DNA of 64,000 nucleotides. It comes from Tomocerus qinae. Its lineage: Eukaryota > Arthropoda > Collembola > Entomobryomorpha > Tomoceridae. The stretch covers positions 47,032,409-47,096,408 of the forward strand of contig CM034547.1 of the NCBI GenBank assembly GCA_020055645.1, in the 5' to 3' direction. The translations under genes were made by a program, and so were the position numbers. Below, piece by piece: positions 13,101 through 22,639 of this stretch (the stretch's first letter is position 1; each line of letters starts with the position of its first letter). The notes below the pieces were generated by a model. That model was not told the DNA's origin. It saw only the letters and a list, made by a program, of their open reading frames with translations, and did no database searches.

Positions 13101-16100
13101 TGACGACTTTTCTTCCTGTACCCAGCAGATTCCTCAGCTTTGTTCAAAGTTCAAGTCTCTTGTTAGTGGTGTCTGGCAGGGGACAACCATGGGCAAATTG
13201 GATTCAATTTGTACAACGACGAATTTTAGCCATGTACTTGGAAGAGATAGTTGCTTCCTTTGCAATATCACACATGAATGCAGATCAGACTACAGCAAAT
13301 GAGAAATAGCGACGTGTAAACAGACTGGCTGTTTATATATAGGTATACTTGATATTCTTCTGTAAAGGAGAAATTGTATTTTACTACAACTCAATAAGTC
13401 TATGCATTAAAGACGCCTAAACCACATTCAACCCAACCAACAACCACATCACATATTAGACAACTTTTCTAATTTCAATTATTGAGAAATACCAGAAGGG
13501 AAAAGTGATCAAAACTTTGGAATGCAGGAAGCCCATGTAGAAAACAAAAGAAAATTGCTGAAATACAATCGTTTTGAAATCTGCCTACTACTGTAAGTTT
13601 TATTAATTTAGTTATTACCATATGCCTCATAGGAAATAAGTAATAATCAAACTTATCTATATAAACTTATTTTTCAAGTACCTAATTACAGATATGTATT
13701 GTAGGTACTCATTTATATGGCAGCTCTGTTGTGTATCATTGCGAAAACTTTGAGAAGCTTTCGCTTTACAGCAATAGTTTATGGCAGATAAGTACTGACT
13801 GTGAGTACTACTAACTAATACAGAGATTTCATACGTTTCACTACATGATGGAACTTGGAGATGTGATCTAGATACAGATAGAATTTCATTTCATTTTATC
13901 TGTGCGAACAAGTTGGTGGGTTCAAGACTAAGTATCCTCTGAGAATTCCCTCGCTATCTTTTCCATGAAAAGAGAAAAGCCAACAAAGAACTTTTACCAA
14001 GGTTTTTTTTCTCAACTTCACTTTATTACTGATATGCATTCTTCAGTGTTTTGCAAAAAGTTTTTCTACGTTGCAGATATTTAATCCATCTGATACCATC
14101 TAACTAAAGCGAACACCAAAGAACTACAATGACTCAATTCATACTTCAATGTCATGTACATGTGTGTACATTAATATGAACCATATATCGGGGAGAACAA
14201 TAGAAGTTGTTAATAAAGCTACCCTTCTCTAATCAGTTGATATTTCAAGGTTTAATCAGACTAAAAACTTGAGTCATTTTCATTACAATTTTGTTCTTAA
14301 TGAGAATAACTTTGGTGACAACCTGACAACTGCGACTATGCCTTATATGTAGACTGATTGAAATATCTTATACAATATGAATATGCGAAATTGTGTTTTA
14401 TTTTCCAGTTTACTTCAGATTGGCAATTGCTATCTGTTTGTTTATTTTCAAAGTAAAAGTAACCATCTATTCATATCTCAGCCTCAAAGGCTTTCTTAAT
14501 TGTTTACAAAGTTGGAATAGTATCAGTCTCCGAAACTTTAATCATCCATTCGTATACAGTCCCTAAGCAATATTTGAGACATGAGACTACGATACGGCTA
14601 CTAATAAAACATACAAATGGTTACGTTGTTTATAGATGCGCATATACTTATTTACATACTTGTTATTAGCTTTTTTGTGTATTAATTACAGGAATCGAGA
14701 GAATGAATAGCTAATACTAAAAGCAGCAAAATGAATGGGTAAAAGACCTTGAGCATGAGATGAAATTTCTGTGAACTTCATCAAGCAAAATGTCAATGAG
14801 ATCCATTTCAGTTTCTGGGAATACATACATAAAAGTACAACTATCAAGTTGAAGGTCGACTACACATAACATAACATAATAGACGTGCTTATTCAAACTT
14901 TTCTGATTCTTCTGACTACAGACATAGCGATAACGATAACCAACATTATTCTTGATTAGAAAATGGTTTCCAGTTATGTATGTCGTGAAATAACTTCTTA
15001 GTCAGATTTACTCTTTTTCATGTTTGAATTAATTCCAATCATGAAAGGAGATACAAAATATTCAGTCTCTCCGTTATTGACATACATTTAAGTTAGCACT
15101 AAACTTAAGAAATGCAACATTAAAATGAAATCACGCTAATTCAAATAAATCAACATCACATACAATTATCAGAGAGACTTGTGCCAGTGCAGTGAACGTG
15201 GAAGAGGGACTTGGGGTTGAATTTGTAACCAGTACAATAAATAATTCCTCTGTGTAGCAGGTCGCAGGTATGCATACGTATATGTTTATGTGGTAGACTG
15301 GCAGGGATAATTTTAGATAAAATTGGACTAATTCGGATGAATATTGAGATGGATATAGAAATTAGTTTCAAAGCTGCACATCAATTTTTATGGATACGGA
15401 AATCCTATTTCCTTTTAGCTTGATACAGTAAATAGGCAATATTCTAGTTCTCCTAATTAAACATTATACTACAGTGCTTCCGAATATCATAGTCTCAAAA
15501 GTTTTTACGCAATAAAATTTTTGTCATATTTCAAATCCCCCAAATAAGTGGTTCCTTCATTCCCCCTTCATTCTTCTAGTCTAGTAATAGGGATAGGAAT
15601 TAATGGAAACATCAAGTACAAGCGTATAGGTGTAGTATCAATCAAATGCTTTGCTCTGCAATCAGTAATTTCTACAAAAATGTACGAAATCAATCTATCT
15701 TCACTTATGTTTGCTAATTCTTTAATGTTGCCTTGTTTATCTGACCCTAAACCTGTGTCATTTATCATAGGCCTTAAAAGTAAAGCCAATGACAGTATGG
15801 ACTTCTATGTGAATTGCCACACACATTAGTAGATATAGAGAAAGCAGATGATAATTTAAAAGTGGGTAAGAGACATACCAATCCACCAAAGGTCGAAGGT
15901 GAGGCACTGCCGTCATCGGATAAGGCTGAGATGGAGCTGATAGATCCAGACTCGGAAGGACTACGAGGCACACTGAGGAATGTGGAGGAGCGACGTCTTT
16001 TGCTCGAGTAGTTATTGTGACTGCAATTGTTCGGGATCTTGTACACGCACCTTTTGTGGTAGTTTAAGCCACAACCTGAAAATAGAAATCAGCAAAGCTA

Positions 16101-19100
16101 TTAAATCAAATTCAAAGTCTTTCCCTACACAGAGCATCAATCAGACTTCCGACCTCTTTCTTCATTACGACTTAGTGAAACATTTCTGTATTGTGACGTA
16201 AAATAGAGCGCACCCAGCCCAAAGCGAGATTGCAATACTCATGACACTTCAACCCACTGAATAAAAACGAAATCACGATTCGTTTCGACTATTTTGTCCT
16301 ACAGGTACTCTCATTTAGCACTCAAGGCATGACTTCACGGGAAATGGAATACAATGTAACAGAGAAGTAGACGTATCTACGTGAACTATAAATTACGATG
16401 TTAATGCAACTAGGTTTGGGCAATGTACTCACTTCACTCTGCCCATTTACAACAGTCTCTTTACAATTTCTACTATTACATCCAAAATACCAACGCGAAT
16501 TCAACAATCTCATTTCATTTCCACACGCACAGCCTCAGCTTATTTTATTGTCTCAATTCTCTTTCTGTACCTAAAAATATTTCGAAATTTCCTCAACTCT
16601 TCAATACATGAAAGGATACATGTGCAAAAACTTTAGCAGAACAGTTATAGGGACTATAAAACGACAAGCTCATTTGACTCTTTTGCAGATAATTTTGCGA
16701 GAAAATATATTCAAAATTACATGTAAAGATGTAACATGATATAGAATAATTTTTTGCTGTATTCTCAATTGACTTAAACTTATATTGTGCAATTTATTAA
16801 AACAGTTTTCTTATGCCCATTTTGATGAATGCGTAATACTTTTATGACATTTGTGGGCAACGCATCCTGCAAATGATTTACAACCTGCAGACAGTAATGG
16901 AAACTATTGTGTTTGTCTTTTCAGTATTAAACCTCTTATCATAATTCATTCTACGACATAACTTTTTATGTCGACATTGCTTCGTAAGTTCGTAATATTG
17001 CAAAGTTGTCATTGCATTGTTCATTTTAGTATGCAAATTCTCACATGCTGTGACTTCACTAATAGTTAGCGACATATGGACAGTGTTTTACATGACATGA
17101 CTACATTCAACGTATGAATGTAGTCAAACTATGCCAATCCTCACAAAAAGAGGTGTGTCTCTGATGTCTGAATAATTTTCTGCAAAAGGCTCAATTAAAA
17201 ACTACCTAGTCAGCGAATTTAAACAGTGAGCTGGTTAGTTAATACGCTGCTTTTATTCCGCTGAATACGGAGACCAAACATTACAGCACTACAATACTTT
17301 GCGACTTGCGAATCTAAGCTAATAATCAATTTCGATCCTATATTCATGTTCAAGTCATACACTTTCTTTGCTATATTTTTACACCGCATTACGAATGGCA
17401 TAATCTAATATTTATATGTACTTACAATTATAATGACAGTAGGTGGGTGGGTGTATAAGTAAATAAATATCGATCCTACTATGTGCTTAATAGCATACTT
17501 AATTGAAATGTCAATTAGTTGAGTGGTCAAAGAGATGACATTAACTTCTGAGACGATTCTACCATGTCTGGCTTATGTATAAATTATATATTGAGTGCAA
17601 TAATCCGCAAAGTTTGTATTTTGTATCATAGAATCAATGGCTTAAAATCTGTGACACTTTAAGCACTTGGTAAATTAGTAATTACTAAACTACTTATTTT
17701 AATTAGAATGCGGTTCCATTTGGTTTCGGTGAGAATTTCGTTAAGTGAATGCTGTAAGTCTGATAACGCTCCTTTTTTGGAAATACCGCAGATGATAGAT
17801 GATGAGAATAATGACCTAACCTTGTGTCTTTATAGTATGTCTACCTGCCAAGAGGTCTGTATAGCACCAAACCGCGAACTTTGATATCCACCCAACCAAG
17901 CATCATCGTCATAATAAAATGTTATAAGAAGTATACTTGGATGGATTTGATAATTAAAAAGTTAAGACTCCAACTGTCAAACCAATTCAACAGTTTGCCG
18001 GTCTTAAGAGAGCCTCTCGGGTGTGATGATTTGGCTCTAATTTCAGGCAATCTCTGTTCGTCCATAAAAACAAGGATCAATCCAAATTTTATAACCGCAC
18101 AGTATATGAGGGTTGAAGAATATCTGAGAAGGGGAGTAATGCTTACTATACGAATATCATTTGAAATATGAAAAGTTAGGTATGCACTACAAGTGGGAAA
18201 ATGCAGTCTTATTTCTTCCTTGTGTGAGTTTTAAGAATTGGTTAAGCTTAAGAGGGATAACAAACAATCCGAAAAGCAAGACACGCGAACCATAGAGAAT
18301 GGAAATTTTCATGAGAATGCAAAGGATGATCTTGGTATATCCAGTTAAAATAAGTAACGGGAGTAATGGGAGTAGCAGTAATACTAATAAAGGGTATTCG
18401 TCTTCGCATCATAAAGGATGGGATGACTGTAAGTAAACTGCACCGTAAACTCTTTCCAGCCGTATAAATGGGAATTCCCGCTTGTTATAGTAGTAACAGA
18501 ATAGTTATATTGATAGTCATTATCTGCAGAGAGTAGACACACCTTGTGCAGAAAATGAATTCTATAGCTCAGCCCGCTATTCTCAGGGATTCAATGATCT
18601 GGTTCATAAACTGGGGAAGAGCGGATCATAAAAGCCTGCTCATTTGTCACGACAAAGACACACGGAATACATAAATGTTCCATCTCGTCATGTTAATCGA
18701 CTTTGCTCCGCTCACTCTCCGCTTCATAATCTCTTCCGCTCACGCAAGACACACGCAAAGACGGTTTATTCAATGAGAGATAGGACCTACAAGTCTTTTC
18801 GTTTACCACAAGAAACACTAATGCCTCTAGAATATGCTTAAATGAAGCTATACCTACTCGGTATAACTATGCCTAATATGTGACACCATGCAATATCTAA
18901 AGACGCTAAGTAAAAATGGTTTACATAATCGTGTGCTTTAATATTTTATAAGTATATCATCCACAGAGATTCAAATTAGAAATGCTTAAGTATGTCTGCA
19001 TAATACATCGCCATACTAAACAGTGTCACTAACCACATTATTAAGAGTAGATTGCGAGGCATTTAAAACCATTTGACTGACTGTATTATGGCAAAGTGGG

Positions 19101-22100
19101 AATGCGAGAGATGAGGAGCAAGCGAGCGTCGAGCAGTTTGACTTAACTACAGTCATGTCATGTTGTGTCATGAAAAGTCAAGTCAAACCGCATCATGAGC
19201 CACACGTCTAAGGAGCACAGCGTGAAACATCCCCATTTCCACTCAGCCTCCCATCCTGCCCTCACTTAGCGTTAATTGTTCTCCGTTGCACACAACTTGC
19301 GAATAGATAATTGCTCCCTTGTAAATTCTTTCCTCTTGCTCAGTCACTTCATGCTCAAATTAAAGCCTGTACGATTGTGTAGCGCAAGAATGCTGATAAA
19401 CGTCTATACTAACAATACCAGAAAATTTATAATATTGAATTGAACCCTATTCATACCCTATACATCTTTAGTGTAATTCAGGACTCCGTTATCATGTGCT
19501 GAAGCAGAGTATTGCAGAATTAATATTATGAGCCATTAGTACATCTATGAACAATGCGTACGAATACAAAATGGTGTCAATTGATGTCATTTGAATGAGC
19601 TAAAAATGACTCAATTGCATTATGATTGTGTTGCATCTTTTACGTCGAAATGTCCATTGTCAAATACCAATTAATAATATTATTCCATTACAACATGGAG
19701 ATGTAAAATTAGAAAGGATTTCAGACACAAATAAGTAGAATCGTTTTGTGTGTTATGTAATATGCATAATAGACATAGAAAGATATTATACTAGGTATAT
19801 GATATAATGGCTAGGTTACAAAAACTTACCTTCGCATTTAAGGCCTTGTCGTACTAATCCAAAGAGCATCTCTCCGCAAAAGTCACAAAAAGTTGGTGAT
19901 TTATATGAGTGGACGGACAGGGTGTGAGGTCTAATTTGCACTTCATCTGCCGACGGTGCGTTGGCTGCAACAAGAAAAATCAGAACAGTTTATTAATAAT
20001 TTATAGCAGTATTTAACATAATGATATAAAAAGGTAAATGGGTATGCATAAAATATGTTCATGAAGTTACTATTGTTAGCAAATCTCTAATTACATTAAG
20101 CATTAATTTCTTTTCCTATGCATCAGCTGACTAGGCAGGTAAGTTCATTTGGGTCAAGTACAAAGGAACAATGAAAAATTCAAAAGCAGTTACGCTGTTC
20201 ATGCTATTTTTATGACTTTGTTTGATCTTGATTGTATAGCATAGTGATGTTAACTATTTTAAGTAGGAGAGGGATTTTAATGCGTAGGAAGTAGGAAAGT
20301 AGTACTCGTTGGTTTCAAGCGGGACGAAAATAGAAGTGGGGAAAGAAGAAAGAATGGAAAGCAATATCCTTTGAGTGAATTATAGAGAAGTCAGTAGCCT
20401 GTTTGTTGTTATCTGGTACAATTTAATTCCTTCGTGGAATATAAATATAAAGAATCTGCTCTGGTAGTTAAAAGAGTTGTAGTTGTATTCAGGGCTGGTA
20501 GATTGAAAGACAAAGCAACTGCTTGTGCGGTTGAGTGTGATGTAGCTGAGAACAGGAGTATCGTAAAACAGAAAAATAGGAGACAGGAGAACCAATTTGG
20601 GAGTATAGAGTAGCCAGGAATAGAGCAGCTACCTTTGGTTGAGAGGTAGCCATTCTATTGTTAGTATTGCCATGTGGGACATTGAACGCGTTTTAGTAGC
20701 CGACAGAAATACTCTCAAGGAAATGAACAGTAGTATAGTTTTATACTGTAGGGAAATAATATTGTACGTTTTTCTTTGGTCTGCTTGTAGTTGAACCTGA
20801 GGAAAATGTTACATTTATAGTCACAAGGAAGGTGAAAACTAAATGAATTCCCTTTCAATAGCAAGAGTTGAACGGGAGAAAGTAGGGAGAAAGCAAGTTG
20901 AATATTAAAGTGAATATGGTTACTGGACCATTCTATGCTAAGGTATATTATGAGAGGGGAAGTCAAAGCCAAGTATGTAGAGTAGGTAGAGGAGTCTAAT
21001 GTTTAACCAAGTTTCACTCCTTACCCAACCAACATAGTTGCTCTTGCTCATTTCGTGTGGAAAATTCAAGTGAGAGAAAGAAGTGATGGAGAAAGGAAAG
21101 TTTTCACAGAGTAACATAACCTTAGAGTCTCAGACTATATTACAGCAGCATTCTCCTTATCTACCTTTAGTCCAATCCAACCCAACTTTAGATAGTAAGT
21201 AGTTAGGTTTTCGGTTACGTTCACTGTTCAGTCACCCAGCCAAGCAGACGAAAGCCAAAGCAAAACGACCAACTGAACAGAACCCTGCCGAGGTTACTTT
21301 ACTCCTGTATAAAGATCTATATCTATAGAAAGAATATGCACGGAATACCTATGACAGGGCCATATGACCCATACTGTCCCTACTACTCCACTTTCTTTCT
21401 CCTATGCCTAAGAGAACGTAGCCAACGTACAACTGCGGTAAATACTAGTTAAGAAATTCCTAACTATATCAACAGCCAACTCTTCTATAATAATATTATT
21501 CTACCTACTATCAGTTATGTCCTTTAACAATGAATAAAGAGACATACTACAAGATAGACCCTTTTAAAGCTATAGATATTATAACAGTCCTGAAATAGAG
21601 ATATTACAGTCCTGCTCTTTGTATAAGCAGAATCTATTCAACGACAAATGCAAGACATTTCCCATGTCTTTAACATACCCAAAAGACTTAGGTCCATTTC
21701 ACTCTATATACATTATAAGGCGTTTGTAATGTCAATCTGTTGTCCTCCTCTTAGCTACACACAGCTTCTAACCTAATAATGGTCATAACGTCTATTTATA
21801 GAACAAGAATCTTCTTCCCTTCCCATTTCTTTGCCGAGACGCAATAATGCCTGTCTTCAATAATATTACTTCATTTTATATTCACCAATTCACCAACAAG
21901 ATGCACAATTTATTAATCATTATGCCACATTACTTCAAACACTTCATTTTAATCATCATAAAATCAAAATATGTTGATGTCATTAGATGTAATGTAATGT
22001 CTTTAGAATATCAGGACTTTCACTCAAATTAACAATTGGGAAAAAGCAGTTTGATTTTTTTGCATTTCTTGAATATTGTGTGTATTGCAATTAGCTGTCT

Positions 22101-22639
22101 AATAATATTTTAAATGACAAACACAAATAATTCTCGTTATAAATTACTTAGGTATGGATATGACCTGATGTACACAGTTGTGTCGACAAGACTCAGCCAA
22201 CCGTTATTCTGACATTTACCTGAGGTTACAGGCCCATCATACAACTATAACATTGGTTATTGGGAGGTTCGTCATTACAGACAGTTTGAAATTATGGTAG
22301 ATATTCGGACGTCAGTTGTATATTTAATTCCGATTCAATTGACTACGTATAACTAGCGCTCCAAGTAAAGCGTAGTTACATAGAAGCTATTAGAGTGAAA
22401 GCAGCAAGGGCCAATGGTAGGTAAAGCAGAAAAACTATCGTTTCATATCGTAACTGTCAGTAGTGCATAAATGTAATGATTATGATCTGAGTGTACATAC
22501 CCGTAAGCACAATTTCAACCAAAGTCTCATCGTTGATTTCGGAAGCGGAATTGATCATTTGGAGAATATTGGCGGAAGAGTAGTCGTGCCGGAAGAGAAG
22601 TAATCGCTCATTCAATCGATTCAGTCCGTGCTCTGGAAA
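1100..22639 (-). CDS. PKD: Protein kinase D (PKD/PRKD family) gene, internal part: six exons
   Basis: Six minus-strand exons (22501-22639, 19830-19964, 15879-16075, 8605-8881, 4405-4577, 1100-1149) join in frame into about 323 residues. Numbering from the first visible residue: 1-46 match the end of the PKD ubiquitin-like domain; 60-109 are C1a; 110-191 a Ser-rich linker; 192-241 C1b; 250-323 an acidic/Ser linker that in PKDs precedes the PH domain. Both C1 domains show the full H-X12-C-X2-C-X13-C-X2-C-X4-H-X2-C-X7-C zinc ligand pattern. In the family, C1 domains bind diacylglycerol and recruit this Ser/Thr kinase to the Golgi or plasma membrane downstream of PKC. Splice phases agree at every join (1, 1, 0, 1, 0). 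The order ubiquitin-like, C1, C1, acidic linker separates PKD from PKC, whose C1 domains sit close together. The start codon, first part of the ubiquitin-like domain, PH and kinase domains are not in the identified sequence, so the gene is partial here, not truncated. Confidence 0.95.
1150..4404 (-). other. PKD intron, 3255 bp
   Basis: Begins GTGAGA and ends TTGCAG on the minus strand. Apart from a short ACAT/AT simple repeat near 3420-3443 I see no gene or mobile element. The 89-codon plus-strand ORF near 3732-4001 has no recognisable motif. Confidence 0.8.
3420..3443. repeat. Short simple repeat (TACA)n/(TA)n
   Basis: About four TACA units followed by TATATATG, inside a PKD intron. Ordinary microsatellite. 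Confidence 0.8.
4405..4577 (-). CDS. PKD: PKD exon: acidic/serine linker between C1b and PH
   Basis: 173 bp between acceptor ACTAATCTAG and donor CTG|GTGAGA; phase 1 in, phase 0 out. The product is rich in Glu, Asp and Ser: [25 protein letters not shown], then [14 protein letters not shown]. An acidic, poorly conserved stretch between C1b and PH is a family feature of PKDs. Assignment rests on matched phase, strand, position and composition, not on residue-level homology. The acceptor has a near-consensus branch point TTACTAAT about 15 bases upstream of the exon. Confidence 0.85.
4578..8604 (-). other. PKD intron, 4027 bp
   Basis: Begins GTATGG and ends TAATCTAG on the minus strand. Small ORFs near 6585-7592 on either strand contain nothing I can identify. 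No repeat or RNA gene seen. Confidence 0.8.
8605..8881 (-). CDS. PKD: PKD exon: second part of linker and complete C1b domain
   Basis: 277 bp, acceptor TTTAATTTTCAG, donor ACAG|GTATGG. It starts in phase 0 with [18 protein letters not shown], then [14 protein letters not shown] and the whole C1b domain on a single exon: His192, Cys205, Cys208, Cys222, Cys225, His230, Cys233, Cys241. [15 protein letters not shown] and [12 protein letters not shown] are the most diagnostic PKD stretches in the window. The KSRSRSPS segment sits where PKD1 has its second 14-3-3 site (around Ser219/223); this equivalence is inferred. In-frame codons continue past the donor to 8516 without homology, so that extension is not taken as coding. 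Confidence 0.97.
8882..15878 (-). other. PKD intron, 6997 bp
   Basis: The longest fully contained intron, GTATGT...CAG on the minus strand. It separates the two halves of the Ser-rich linker. Scattered short ORFs (for example 9885-10190 minus, 101 codons; 11287-11541 minus) show no domain motifs. No mobile element recognised. Confidence 0.8.
15879..16075 (-). CDS. PKD: PKD exon: end of C1a and serine-rich inter-C1 linker
   Basis: 197 bp from acceptor CTATTTTCAG to donor GGATTG|GTATGT. It completes C1a with [17 protein letters not shown] (Cys93, His98, Cys101, Cys109), then runs into a Ser/Arg-rich linker with KRRRSSTF and [10 protein letters not shown]. In vertebrate PKD1 the equivalent site (RRRLSNVS) is a phosphorylation-dependent 14-3-3 binding region, so KRRRSST is a plausible equivalent by position and composition; that role is inferred. 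The exon ends in phase 0. The frame stays open about 100 bp into the intron (to near 15774) with no homology, so I end the exon at the GTATGT donor. Confidence 0.93.
16076..19829 (-). other. PKD intron, 3754 bp, splitting the C1a domain
   Basis: Begins GTAAGT and ends TTTCAG on the minus strand. It interrupts C1a inside its Cys-X2-Cys pair. It contains the perfect hairpin at 17098-17126 and, near 19080-19260, a somewhat GC-richer stretch with repeated GTCATGTCATG/AGTCAAGTCAA words. No gene seen. Confidence 0.8.
17098..17126. repeat. Perfect 12-bp hairpin with 5-nt loop
   Basis: TGACTACATTCA, loop ACGTA, then TGAATGTAGTCA. All 12 base pairs match. It lies in a PKD intron with no known function; it may be chance or a remnant of an inverted repeat. 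Confidence 0.85.
19830..19964 (-). CDS. PKD: PKD exon: first two-thirds of C1a domain
   Basis: 135 bp between acceptor TTCTTGTTGCAG and donor G|GTAAGT. It encodes residues 47-92 of the visible fragment, beginning after a short [12 protein letters not shown] lead. C1a ligands here are His60, Cys73, Cys76 and Cys90. The core reads [20 protein letters not shown], typical of PKD C1a, including the Pro before the first Cys pair and the Gly and Gln of the ligand-binding groove. The exon ends inside the Cys-X2-Cys pair (GAA G|), so the next exon must supply the rest of the Gly codon, and it does. Confidence 0.95.
19965..22500 (-). other. PKD intron, 2536 bp
   Basis: Begins GTATGT and ends TTGCAG on the minus strand. 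The stretch about 20240-20960 is markedly purine-rich on the plus strand and is followed by a pyrimidine-rich stretch about 21000-21900. The minus-strand ORFs there (20380-20595, 20715-20972) look like by-products of this bias. No gene recognised. Confidence 0.8.
22501..22639 (-). CDS. PKD: PKD exon: C-terminal half of the ubiquitin-like domain
   Basis: 139 bp, entered after a pyrimidine-rich stretch ending TTTGTTTAG and left at G|GTATGT. It encodes 46 codons plus one base. It begins [20 protein letters not shown] and ends [10 protein letters not shown]. In PKDs the dimerising N-terminal ubiquitin-like domain has the same pattern: FP-E-G near the start, LLLFRHD, NILQ, and a closing LVE-VL strand just before C1a. 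Starting at TTT gives phase 0 and keeps the conserved FP. A second AG six bases downstream (CCAG) would delete FP and is less likely. The preceding exon should end in phase 0 on the minus strand; I did not find it. Confidence 0.9.

Noticed and set aside
15774-15878. In-frame extension of the C1a/linker exon
   Set aside because: The frame is open but has no PKD character, and a GTATGT donor precedes it with matching phase to the next exon.
20380-20972. Two minus-strand ORFs of 71 and 85 codons
   Set aside because: The local purine bias of the plus strand lowers the stop frequency on minus. The products are Ser/Phe/Leu/Tyr-rich with no motif.
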